Assembly: GCA_041918155.1 (NCBI GenBank)
Contig: JAYRWH010000058.1
Coordinates: 1 to 64,000 of the forward strand
Source: UBA668 sp041918155
GTDB lineage: Bacteria; Actinomycetota; Acidimicrobiia; Acidimicrobiales; Ilumatobacteraceae
DNA length: 64,000 nt
Direction of reading: 5' to 3'
Positions 53,365 through 61,927 of the stretch are shown in pieces (position 1 is the first letter of the stretch; each line of letters begins with the position of its first letter). Below the pieces are notes generated by a model, which searched no databases, was not told where the DNA came from, and saw only the letters and a program-made list of their open reading frames with translations. The position numbers were made by a program, and so were the translations under genes.

Positions 53365-54204
53365 ATGACCATCTCGATCGCGCCTGCCAAGGAACACATC
53401 GGAGCGGTGGTGACCGGTGCCTTCGCTGACCACCGGCTGGTCGACGGTGCCGCCGAGGCGATCGCCGCAGGGCTCGATCGTCATGGCGCGTTGGTGTTCC
53501 CCGGGGTCGACCTCGCCGATCAGGTGTACATCGACTTCGGCCATGAGCTCGGCGAACTCGTGGTGCTGCCCCGGGGGCAGATCCCCGGTTTCCCCGAGAT
53601 CGAGGCGATCAGCCGCGACCCCGACGAGAGCCCCGAGCTGGCCAAGTACCGCGAGGGTGCGTTCCTGTGGCACATCGACGGCACCACCACACCGAACCCG
53701 CACCGGGCCACGATCCTCAGCTGCCGACGCATCGCCGTAGGCGACGAGGGCGACACGGAACTGGCCAACACGTACGCCGCCTACGACGCGCTCAGCGACG
53801 CCGACAAAGCGCTCATCGACGGCTTGCAGGTGCAGCACACCTTCGCCGCCGCGCAGCGCAAGGCATTCCCCAACGCGTCGGAGAAGGTGCAGGCCTCCTG
53901 GAACGATGCGCCCAGCCGGGTGCACCCGCTGGCGGTCGAGCGCTACGACGGCCGGAAGTGGTTGATGGTGGGCGCCACGGCCGACCATGTCATCGACATG
54001 GATCCGGCGGAGAGTCGGGCGCTGCTCGACCGGCTCGACGCGTGGGTCACCCAGCCCCAGTTCGTGTTACGCCACCGCTGGACGCAGGGCGATCTGGTGA
54101 TGTTCGACAACCAGGGCGTGCTGCACCGCGCCATGCAGTACTCGTCCGAGTCGCCGCGTCTGATGCACCGCATCATGGTGCGCCAGCTGTCGCCGGCCGC
54201 CTGA
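53365..54204 (+). CDS. TauD/TfdA-family Fe(II)/2-oxoglutarate dioxygenase, copy 2
   Basis: The 279-residue protein has HxD in AFLWHIDGTTT, distal His in GVLHRAMQYS and Arg in SPRLMHRIMV. It is closely similar to copy 3 along its whole length (both start with KEHIGAV and share the SDADKAL and GRKWLMVGATADH segments) and less so to copy 1. ATG 53365 follows GAAGGGGG. The 125-base leader contains an inverted repeat, GCCGCTG-T-CAGCGGC (53330-53344), of unknown use. Substrate unknown. Confidence 0.9.
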   Translation: MTISIAPAKEHIGAVVTGAFADHRLVDGAAEAIAAGLDRHGALVFPGVDLADQVYIDFGHELGELVVLPRGQIPGFPEIEAISRDPDESPELAKYREGAFLWHIDGTTTPNPHRATILSCRRIAVGDEGDTELANTYAAYDALSDADKALIDGLQVQHTFAAAQRKAFPNASEKVQASWNDAPSRVHPLAVERYDGRKWLMVGATADHVIDMDPAESRALLDRLDAWVTQPQFVLRHRWTQGDLVMFDNQGVLHRAMQYSSESPRLMHRIMVRQLSPAA

Positions 54205-54215
54205 GGAGGCACCCC

Positions 54216-55046
54216 ATGGCCATCACCGCCACCGCCATCAAGGAACACATCGGCGCCGTCCTGGAGGGTGCGTTCGTCGACGGCCGGCTCGCGCCGGGCG
54301 CGGCGACGGCGATCCGCGAGGCGCTCGACCACCACGGTGTCGTGGTGTTCCCGAAGCTCGGCATCGACGACGATCTGTACGTCGAGTTCGGTCACCAGCT
54401 GGGCGAACTGGTGCTGCTGCCACGCGGCACGCTCGCAAGTCATCCCGAGATCGAGGCGATCACCCGCGACCCGAACGAGAACGAGCTCGCCGCGTACCGC
54501 AAGGGCACGTTCTTGTGGCACATCGACGGCACCACCACGCCACAACCGCACCGGGCGACATTCCTCATCTGCCGTCGGGTGGCCGAGGGCGACGACGGCG
54601 ACACCGAGTTGGCCAACGGCTACGCGGCCTACGACGCCCTCAGCGACGCGGACAAGGCGTTGGTGGAGGGGCTGCAGGTGAAGCACTCGTTCGCCGCTGC
54701 GCAGCGCAGGTCGTACCCGGATGCGCCGGAGAAGGTGCAAGCGGCATGGGAGGACGCGCCCTCCGGAGTGCACCCGCTCGTGAACACTCGTGCCGATGGT
54801 CGCAAGTGGCTGATGGTGGGCGCCACTGCCGACCACATCGTGGGGTGGGATGCGGCCGACAGTGCGGCCTTGCTTGATCGCCTGCTCGCGTGGTGCACCC
54901 AGCCTCAGTTCGTCATCCACCACCGCTGGTCGGTGGGCGACATGGTGATGTTCGACAATCAGGGCGTGCTCCACCGGGCGATGCCGTACTCGTCGACATC
55001 ACCGCGCATGATGCACCGGATCATGGTGCAGCAGTTCGCCGCCTGA
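54216..55046 (+). CDS. TauD/TfdA-family Fe(II)/2-oxoglutarate dioxygenase, copy 3
   Basis: The 276-residue protein carries the same active-site set, HxD in TFLWHIDGTTT, distal His in GVLHRAMPYS and Arg in SPRMMHRIMV. It is 11 bases after copy 2, with GAGGAGG before ATG 54216, and looks like a tandem duplicate of it. Retention of all metal and co-substrate residues in both suggests both are active, perhaps on related substrates. Confidence 0.9.
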   Translation: MAITATAIKEHIGAVLEGAFVDGRLAPGAATAIREALDHHGVVVFPKLGIDDDLYVEFGHQLGELVLLPRGTLASHPEIEAITRDPNENELAAYRKGTFLWHIDGTTTPQPHRATFLICRRVAEGDDGDTELANGYAAYDALSDADKALVEGLQVKHSFAAAQRRSYPDAPEKVQAAWEDAPSGVHPLVNTRADGRKWLMVGATADHIVGWDAADSAALLDRLLAWCTQPQFVIHHRWSVGDMVMFDNQGVLHRAMPYSSTSPRMMHRIMVQQFAA

Positions 55047-55099
55047 CCTGCGACGCCGCAGGCGGCAGAGTGTGTGCTGTGACGTTGGCCACACGGGTT

Positions 55100-55115
55100 G
55101 TGTTAGCGTTAACAA
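55100..55115. promoter_or_regulatory. LacI-family operator before the fused transporter operon
   Basis: GTGTTAGCGTTAACAA contains TGTTAGCGTTAACA, the exact reverse complement of the core at 23302 and 29871. It lies 45 bases before the MFS-LivF start chosen here, in the 114-base gap after TauD copy 3. Confidence 0.75.
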
Positions 55116-55160
55116 TCGGTGAAACAGTGGGTCCATGTACGCGCGATGGAGGAGCGGTCG

Positions 55161-57368
55161 ATGAGTGACGACGAGAGCAACCACGACTCCGCCGGGGTCG
55201 GCTCGCTCGCTGCGGGCATCATGGACATGGAGGAGCAGCGGCTCGCCGAGCACGCCGCAACTCGCGCTGCCGACGACAACGAGGTGCTGCCCGGCATGGG
55301 TGAGGAGGCGATGACGCTGCGCGACGCATTGCAGGCCGGGGGCACGTTCACCTTCATGATGTTCGCCATCCTCGCGGCCGTCGACAATCTCGAGGCATCC
55401 ACGCTCGGCACCCTTGCCCCGGACATCCAGAAGTCGCTGAACATGACGGATGGCACGATCGTGTTCATCAGCGCAGCAGCCGGCTCGTTCCTGATCCTCG
55501 GCGCGGTGCCGATGGGTTGGATGGCCGACCGCTTCAAGCGCAGCCGCATCATTGGCTGGGCGACGATCGTGTTCGGCGCGATGGTGGCAGCGTCGGGTCT
55601 GGCGGCAAACGCCTTCATGCTGTTCGTCAGCCGCCTCGGTGCAGGCCTGTCGAAGTCGAACCAGTTCGTCGTGCAGGGTTCGGTCACTGCCGACACGTAC
55701 CCGATCACCACTCGCGGACGAGTCGGTGCCGCCATGTCGCTCGCAGGCGGTATCACCGGTGCGCTCAGTCCGCTGCTGGTGGGTGGCATTGCCGCCTTGG
55801 CCGGTGGCGGAGCTGGGTGGCGTTGGGCCTACCTCGCACTTGCGATCCCAGTGTTGATCGCCGGTGTGTTCGCCTTCCGTACGCCCAACCCACCACGTGG
55901 CCAGTGGGAGAAGAAGGACGTCCTCGGTGAAGTGGTGGAGGACGACCGGCCCGCGCCCATCTCGATGGAGGCCGGCTTTGCGCGCCTGCTGCAGATCCGG
56001 ACGCTGAAGACCGTCCTCGTAGCCTTCGCGTCCCTCGGCTTCGGCATGTTCACCGTGCCGATTCTGGGCAGCCTCTTCCTCGAGCGCCAGTACGGCCTTG
56101 GCTCGTTCGGGCGCGGCCTGATCGGCACGATCGGAGGCTTCTTCGTACTTGCCGTCGCCCCCTTCGTCGGCCGGCACTACGACCACCTGTACCGCAAGGA
56201 TCCCAGCCGCGCCCTGCGGCTCGTGGGAATGCTCCTGTTGCCGCTCGTGATCATTGTGCCCCTCCAGTTCTTCATGCCGAATCCTGTGCTGTTCGCGGTC
56301 CTTTCCGTGCCACAACAGGTGATGACGATGTCGGCATTCGCCATGACCGGTCCGTTGATGACCAGCGTGACGCCGTACCGGTTGCGCGGGATCGGCTCGG
56401 CACTCGGGTCGCTCTACATCTTCCTGATCGGCGGTACCGGTGGAGCGCTCCTCTCAGGGGCGCTGTCGAACATGTACGGACCGCGGACGGCGATCCTCGT
56501 GATCTACATCCCCTCGACCCTCGTCGGCGGCCTGATGATGGTGCGCGGGTCGATGTCGATTCGTCCCGACCTGCAGCTCATCGCCAACGAGTTGAAGGAG
56601 GAGCAGCAGGAGCTTGCGCGGATGTCGGCAGACCCCGGCAGTATTCCGGCTCTCCAGGTTCGGGGTGTCGACTTCTCCTACGACACCGTGCAGATCCTGT
56701 TCGACGTGAGCTTCGAGGTGCGAAAGGGTGAGGTGCTCGCCCTGCTGGGCACGAACGGCGCTGGCAAGAGCACCATCCTGAGGGTGATCGCCGGCCTCGG
56801 CATTCCTGCGAGGGGCGTCGTGCGCCAGAACGGCCGCACGATCACCTTCGTGTCGCCTGAGATGCGCACACGACTCGGTATCCGCATGCTGCCTGGTGGC
56901 AAGGGTGTGTTCTCTGAGCTTTCCGTGATGGAGAATCTGCTGGTCGCCGCGTACAACTACCGTGGCGACAAGGCGGATGTCGACGATCGCATCGGCCGCG
57001 TGTTCCGACTGTTGCCCGAACTGGAGGAGAAGAAGGACTCGCTCGCGTCGCAACTCTCCGGCGGACAACAACAGTTGCTGGCACTGGGGAGGGTGTTGCT
57101 CGCCGACCCGGAGATCCTGATCATCGACGAGCTCTCGCTCGGGCTCGCGCCCGTGATGGTCGAGCGCCTGCTCGAGGTCGTTCACGCACTCAAGCAGGAG
57201 GGATTGACCATCATCGTGGTCGAACAGTCGCTGAACGTTGCGGCAGCCATTGCGGATCGGGCCGTCTTCATGGAGAAGGGGCACGTCCGCTTCGAAGGTC
57301 CGATGGCTGATCTGGTCGAGCGAGACGATCTTGCCAGGGCAGTCTTCCTCGGGAAGGAGGGCGGCTGA
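55161..57368 (+). CDS. MFS permease fused to a LivF-type ABC ATPase
   Basis: The 735-residue protein joins two usually separate classes. Residues about 60-470 are a 12-helix major facilitator permease (PMGWMADRFKRSR is the loop 2-3 signature; VTPYRLRGIGSALG lies late). Residues about 495-735 are an ABC ATPase of the LivF type with Walker A GTNGAGKST (530-538), signature QLSGGQQQ (LSGGQ 632-636) and Walker B ILIIDELSLG. ATG 55161 was chosen for its GGAGGAG site; GTG 55119 and ATG 55146 are alternatives. It overlaps the LivHMG gene start (TGATG). The ATPase presumably energises LivHM; what the MFS part does is unknown. Confidence 0.9.
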   Translation: MSDDESNHDSAGVGSLAAGIMDMEEQRLAEHAATRAADDNEVLPGMGEEAMTLRDALQAGGTFTFMMFAILAAVDNLEASTLGTLAPDIQKSLNMTDGTIVFISAAAGSFLILGAVPMGWMADRFKRSRIIGWATIVFGAMVAASGLAANAFMLFVSRLGAGLSKSNQFVVQGSVTADTYPITTRGRVGAAMSLAGGITGALSPLLVGGIAALAGGGAGWRWAYLALAIPVLIAGVFAFRTPNPPRGQWEKKDVLGEVVEDDRPAPISMEAGFARLLQIRTLKTVLVAFASLGFGMFTVPILGSLFLERQYGLGSFGRGLIGTIGGFFVLAVAPFVGRHYDHLYRKDPSRALRLVGMLLLPLVIIVPLQFFMPNPVLFAVLSVPQQVMTMSAFAMTGPLMTSVTPYRLRGIGSALGSLYIFLIGGTGGALLSGALSNMYGPRTAILVIYIPSTLVGGLMMVRGSMSIRPDLQLIANELKEEQQELARMSADPGSIPALQVRGVDFSYDTVQILFDVSFEVRKGEVLALLGTNGAGKSTILRVIAGLGIPARGVVRQNGRTITFVSPEMRTRLGIRMLPGGKGVFSELSVMENLLVAAYNYRGDKADVDDRIGRVFRLLPELEEKKDSLASQLSGGQQQLLALGRVLLADPEILIIDELSLGLAPVMVERLLEVVHALKQEGLTIIVVEQSLNVAAAIADRAVFMEKGHVRFEGPMADLVERDDLARAVFLGKEGG

Positions 57369-60300
57369 TGATCGCTCTCGTTCTCAACCAGCAGGTCGTC
57401 TTCAACGGCCTCGTGCGTGGCCTGGTGATCGCCTTGCTGGCTGTGTCGCTCGTGCTCGTGTTCAACTCGTCGAAGGTGATCAACTTCGCAGCGGGCAATC
57501 TCGGCTTGCTGGGTGCGGGCCTGTTCATGGTCATGGCACTCACCTGGAACGTGCCGTACTGGCTGGCGGTGTCGCTCGGGCTGCTGGTCGGAGTTCTGTT
57601 CGGCGCCATCGTCGAGCTGATCGTCGTACGGCGATTGTTCAAGGCACCACGCGTCATCCTGCTCGTGGCCACCATCGGCATCGCCCAAGTCGGCCTTGCA
57701 GCGACGGTTGCACTTCCCTCCGTTCCGGACAGCGCAAGGTTCCCTCAGGCGCTTCGCTCGAAGTTCTACGTGGGCGACCTGCTGATCCAGGGGCCTCAGG
57801 TGTTGGTGCTGGTGGCCACGCCACTCGTGGCTGTTCTGCTTGCCTGGTTCCTCACCGCGACGACCACAGGCCGTTGCGTTCGCGCCGCGGCGGCGAATCC
57901 TGATCTCGCCCGCCTCTCCGGCGTGAACCCCAAGACCGTGTCCACAATCGTGTGGGCATTGGCAGGTGGCCTGGCGACGCTGACGATGATTCTGATCACA
58001 AGCCTTACTGACCAGACATCGGCAATCGCCAACCTTGGGCCGTCGACGCTGCTGCGAGGTCTCGTCGCTGCTGCCATCGTGCGATTCCGTTCCGTGCGCG
58101 GCGCGTTCGTTGCTGCCATCGCCATCGGAATCGGCGAACAGCTGCTCAATCTCAACCTGACTCGGCAGCAGGGGTTCGTCGATCTCGCGTTGCTCGTCGC
58201 CGTGATGGTGGCGGTTGGAGCGCGAGCGCGGGAACGCAGCGCTGGCGACGCCACCTTCTCGCACGCGCCGAAGGTGATGGCGCTGCCAGCGCGGCTCGAG
58301 GGGTACTTCTGGGTTCGTCATCTCGATCGCCTTGTGATGCTGATCATGCTGGTGTTGGGCACCGCGCTCGTCTTCATCGTCGACACGCCGTCCAAGCATC
58401 AGCTCTACGCGTCGATGCTCTGCTACGCAATCGTCGGTCTCTCGCTCACTGTGCTCACGGGCTGGGCGGGCCAACTCTCTCTCGGCCAGATGGCCTTCGG
58501 CGGCATTGGAGCGCTCGTTGCAGCCGCGTTCACCAACGGCCTCACCGTCGATTGGGCGATCGGGGGGCTCCAGCTGCTCAACTTCGAGCTGTACCCGTTG
58601 CCCTTCGTTCTGACAATGCCGCTCGGTGCGTTGGTGGCTGCGGGAATTGCCGCTGCCGTCGGAGCCGGAGCATTTCGCGTGCGCGGCTTGCTGCTGGCGG
58701 TGAGCACCTTCGCGTTCGCGTTTGCCGCGCAGAACTTTCTCTATCGCCTCGACGCTCTCAACGGTGGCAACGAGTCGCGGGTGCCGTGGCGGCGCGGCGA
58801 GCTGTACCTGCCGAAACTCGACATGTACGGGCGAACCATCACCGTCATGGCGCTCGTGGTGTTGGTCGCGGTGGTGGTGGTTGTCGTTCGGGCTGTGCGC
58901 CGGCAGACGTGGCGATCGCTCTACATCACCGCCGCCTCGTTGGCGGTCGTTGGCGGCGGGCTGGTGGCGCTGACGTCGGCGGGGCTGCTCGACGCAGTGT
59001 TCTACTCCGATCGTCCGTTCCTCGATCCGAGTGTTCAGCACTTCGATCTCTCCGAGCAGCGCACGTATTACCTCTTCGTGCTGGCGCTCCTGGCTGTGTG
59101 CACCGCGACGGTCTCGCGTCTGCGCCGCAGCGGGGTTGGTCGGGTGACGATCGCCGTTCGCGACAATCCGGCGACAGCCGAGGCGTACACGGTGCGTTCG
59201 GGCGTTGTGAAGTTGCGCGCCTTCGCGTTCTCTGGCTTCTTGGCAGGGCTTGGTGGCGCGCTGCTGGCCGGCATCGGGCAGGCATTCCGCTTCACCGACA
59301 CTCGGTTTCAGCCGGCGCAGTCACTCGTGCTCGTCGCTGTTGTCGTCATTGGCGGGGTGAGCACGCCAGCAGGTGCCATCGTCGGCTCGGTGTGGGTGAT
59401 TGGGCTTCCTGCGCTGTGGCCCAGTAACGAACTCGTACCCCTGCTCACATCCGGTCTCGGGCTCCTGCTGTTGCTGCTGTACTTCCCCGGTGGCCTTGTG
59501 CACATCGCACACCGAATCCGAGGCGCGATCTACCAAGCGCTCGAGCGGCGGCTACCGCCAGTGGTGAAAGCGGATTCGACGCCGAGGGCATTGGTTGGTC
59601 GGGAGCGTGCGGCAGCAGAGCCAGTCGACCATGTGCTTCGTGCCACCGACGTGTCGGTCAGGTTCGGTGGCTTGCGGGCGAACGACCGAGTGAGCATCGA
59701 AGTGGGCGCAAATGAGATCGTCGGTCTCATCGGTACGAACGGAGCGGGAAAGACCACCCTGATGAACGCCGTCGGAGGCTATGTCGCAGCCTCTGGACGC
59801 GTGGACCTCCTCGGTGTCGATGTCAGCCACGCGTCGGCGCCGACGCGCGCCCGGCTGGGTCTGGGCCGCACGTTCCAGGCCGCCTCACTCTTCCCAGAGC
59901 TCACGGTTCGGGAAACTGTGATGGTCGCTTTGGAAGCGAGAGGGCGGTCGGGCATGGCGGGCACGCTGCTCTTCTCGCCGCGCATGCGGGTCCGTGAAAC
60001 GGCGAAGCGGTCGCAGGCCTCCGACCTCATCGATTTTCTCGGTCTTGGCCGCTACGCCGATCGTCTGATCGCCGAGCTGTCCACCGGCACGAGACGGATT
60101 GTCGAGCTTGCCGGCCTGCTCGCACTGGATGCGCGGCTACTCTGCCTCGACGAACCGACCGCAGGGATAGCTCAGCGAGAAGCTGAGGCCATGGGTCCAC
60201 TCCTCGTGGAGATCCGTCGTCAGCTGGGCGCATCGATGCTGATCATCGAGCACGACATGCCGCTGATCATGAGCATCAGCGATCGGGTTTACTGCCTGGA

Positions 60301-60424
60301 GGCCGGTCGGGTGATCGCCGAAGGCGACCCATCTTCAGTACGAAATAATCCGATGGTGATCGCCAGCTATCTGGGCAGCAACCAAGCGACCATCGAGCGC
60401 AGTGATGCACTCAAGAACGGGTGA
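57368..60424 (+). CDS. LivH-LivM-LivG fusion (HAAT-family ABC permease/permease/ATPase)
   Basis: The 1018-residue polypeptide combines three transporter subunits: a LivH-type permease (about 1-285; SSKVINFAAGNLG, NPDLARLSGVNP), a LivM-type permease (about 310-715; GWAGQLSLGQMAFGGIGA, AYTVRSGVVKLRAFAFSGF), and a LivG-type ATPase (about 740-1010; Walker A GTNGAGKTT at 789-797, LCLDEPTAG near 928). The ATPase signature is LSTGT rather than LSxGQ. Two ATPases (LivG here and LivF on the preceding protein) and two permeases complete the importer. HAAT systems import amino acids, amides, urea and other small acids. Confidence 0.93.
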   Translation: MIALVLNQQVVFNGLVRGLVIALLAVSLVLVFNSSKVINFAAGNLGLLGAGLFMVMALTWNVPYWLAVSLGLLVGVLFGAIVELIVVRRLFKAPRVILLVATIGIAQVGLAATVALPSVPDSARFPQALRSKFYVGDLLIQGPQVLVLVATPLVAVLLAWFLTATTTGRCVRAAAANPDLARLSGVNPKTVSTIVWALAGGLATLTMILITSLTDQTSAIANLGPSTLLRGLVAAAIVRFRSVRGAFVAAIAIGIGEQLLNLNLTRQQGFVDLALLVAVMVAVGARARERSAGDATFSHAPKVMALPARLEGYFWVRHLDRLVMLIMLVLGTALVFIVDTPSKHQLYASMLCYAIVGLSLTVLTGWAGQLSLGQMAFGGIGALVAAAFTNGLTVDWAIGGLQLLNFELYPLPFVLTMPLGALVAAGIAAAVGAGAFRVRGLLLAVSTFAFAFAAQNFLYRLDALNGGNESRVPWRRGELYLPKLDMYGRTITVMALVVLVAVVVVVVRAVRRQTWRSLYITAASLAVVGGGLVALTSAGLLDAVFYSDRPFLDPSVQHFDLSEQRTYYLFVLALLAVCTATVSRLRRSGVGRVTIAVRDNPATAEAYTVRSGVVKLRAFAFSGFLAGLGGALLAGIGQAFRFTDTRFQPAQSLVLVAVVVIGGVSTPAGAIVGSVWVIGLPALWPSNELVPLLTSGLGLLLLLLYFPGGLVHIAHRIRGAIYQALERRLPPVVKADSTPRALVGRERAAAEPVDHVLRATDVSVRFGGLRANDRVSIEVGANEIVGLIGTNGAGKTTLMNAVGGYVAASGRVDLLGVDVSHASAPTRARLGLGRTFQAASLFPELTVRETVMVALEARGRSGMAGTLLFSPRMRVRETAKRSQASDLIDFLGLGRYADRLIAELSTGTRRIVELAGLLALDARLLCLDEPTAGIAQREAEAMGPLLVEIRRQLGASMLIIEHDMPLIMSISDRVYCLEAGRVIAEGDPSSVRNNPMVIASYLGSNQATIERSDALKNG

Positions 60425-60438
60425 CGTGCGACACATTG

Positions 60439-60477
60439 GTGTTAGCGTTATCATCGTGCGTGTGTTAGCGTTATCAC
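60439..60477. promoter_or_regulatory. Two tandem LacI-type operators before the binding-protein gene
   Basis: GTGTTAGCGTTATCAT (60439-60454) and GTGTTAGCGTTATCAC (60462-60477) are direct copies 23 bases apart that keep the TGTTAGCGTTA half of the operator and change AACA to ATCA. They fill the 75-base gap after LivHMG, so the binding-protein gene probably has its own regulated promoter. Confidence 0.65.
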
Positions 60478-60499
60478 GATCTATCGAAAGGGGAGATCC

Positions 60500-61852
60500 A
60501 TGCGCAAGGTGAGCGCGTTGGTGGCGGTGCCGTTGCTGGTACTGGCCTCCTGCAAGGCGTCCGACGACACAAAGGAGTCGTCGGTTTCGCAAGACACTGT
60601 GGTGTCCGACACCACGGTTGCCGGCACCACCGGCGATACCACGGGGTCCAGCGAGTTCGTGAGCACCGACAATCGTGCTCCCGGCGTGTCGGATACCTCG
60701 ATCAAGATCGGTGTCGAGTACATGTTCTTCACCGAGGAGATCAAGAAGTCGCTGCGTTCGTGGCATGGCGACTACAGGGCGATGTTCGAGGCAGTGATCG
60801 ATCAGGTCAACCAGGAGGGCGGTGTCCACGGACGTACCCTCGACCCGGTCTTCTATCAGATCGACCTTGGCGTCGACGGCGTGGATGATGCCGCGTGTAC
60901 TGCACTCACCGAGGACACCGAGGTGTTCGTCGTGCTCGGGTATTTCAGCAGTGGCGACCAGGCGATGTGTTTCCTCGACACCCACGAGACTGCTGTGGTA
61001 GGTGGTAGCCAGAACGACGAGCTCCGAGCGCAGGCGAAGGCGCCTTGGTTCACTGCGGAGACGCAGGGCGGCGACGCCGAGGGCGACGCACTGCGGGCGC
61101 TGATCGCCGGCGGTGTCCTCAACGGCACGGTGGGCGTGATCGGGACATCGGGCGATGTCAGCTACTACGAGTCCACCAGCAGGCCGATGCTCGACGAAGC
61201 CGGAATCGACATCGTCAGCGAGGCGTTCGTTGAGATCGGCACCGGCGACACTGCGGCCGACCAGGCTGCGGTGTCGACGGCGCTCGAAGGGGCAAAGGCC
61301 GCGGGCGTCGAAATCATCCTGTTCGTGGGTCCTGGCGTCTCGACGACTGGTCTCGACGAGTTGGTGAAGACGGATTGGCGTCCTGCCATCAGGTTCACGA
61401 GCCGCGGCAGCATCGGGATGTTCGACGGCGATGCCACACGCGATCGATCGATCTTGGAGGGTGCCTACAGCGCAGGAGCGTTCGACCATGCCGATGTGTA
61501 CCTCGAGATGACCGATGAACCGACCGTGTGGTGCGTCGATGCACTGCGGAGTCATGGCATCGAGCTCGCAGAGCGTGAGGGCTGGACGTTCGAGAGCGGA
61601 CTCGGCAAGACATGGACGGCTGCCCAGGCGGTGTGCACTCAGGTGCAACTGCTGATGGCCCTCCTGGAGAAGGCAGGGCCGAACCTGGACTACGGCACCT
61701 TCCAGCACGCAGGCGAGACCCTCGGCGAGGTGTATCTCTTCGGAGATCCCAACCCTTACTTCTACGGTCCGGGTAGCTCGGTGGATGGAGACCCAACGCT
61801 GAGCCTCTACGAGTGGGACCCGGCGACAAATCGCTGGGTGATCTCCGACTGA
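60500..61852 (+). CDS. HAAT-family substrate-binding lipoprotein (LivK-like)
   Basis: The 450-residue protein has a lipoprotein signal ending VLASC (C18), a Ser/Thr/Asp-rich tether and a type I periplasmic-binding fold (IKIGVEYMF, INQEGG-like VNQEGGVHGRTL, VGVIGTSGDVSYYE, CTQVQLLMALLEKAG). It would present the substrate to the LivHMG/LivF importer. ATG 60500 follows AAGGGGAG. Ligand unknown; operators shared with glucuronidase genes suggest a sugar acid or glycoside rather than an amino acid. Confidence 0.9.
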   Translation: MRKVSALVAVPLLVLASCKASDDTKESSVSQDTVVSDTTVAGTTGDTTGSSEFVSTDNRAPGVSDTSIKIGVEYMFFTEEIKKSLRSWHGDYRAMFEAVIDQVNQEGGVHGRTLDPVFYQIDLGVDGVDDAACTALTEDTEVFVVLGYFSSGDQAMCFLDTHETAVVGGSQNDELRAQAKAPWFTAETQGGDAEGDALRALIAGGVLNGTVGVIGTSGDVSYYESTSRPMLDEAGIDIVSEAFVEIGTGDTAADQAAVSTALEGAKAAGVEIILFVGPGVSTTGLDELVKTDWRPAIRFTSRGSIGMFDGDATRDRSILEGAYSAGAFDHADVYLEMTDEPTVWCVDALRSHGIELAEREGWTFESGLGKTWTAAQAVCTQVQLLMALLEKAGPNLDYGTFQHAGETLGEVYLFGDPNPYFYGPGSSVDGDPTLSLYEWDPATNRWVISD

Positions 61853-61868
61853 CACCAGACTGTGTGCA

Positions 61869-61910
61869 GCGTACGAGGGCGTGGGGACTGATCCCGGCGC
61901 CCTCGTACGC
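61869..61910. terminator. Bidirectional hairpin terminator
   Basis: GCGTACGAGGGCG (61869-61881) pairs with CGCCCTCGTACGC (61898-61910), a perfect 13-bp stem with a 16-base loop, between the convergent binding-protein and dehydrogenase genes; GTTTGT follows. Confidence 0.7.
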
Positions 61911-61927
61911 GTTTGTGGGATGAGGCG

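Noticed and set aside
57182..59041. - strand open frame opposite the Liv fusion genes
   Set aside because: Low-complexity Gln/Glu/His/Arg translation typical of antisense to membrane proteins; no start or ribosome-site support.
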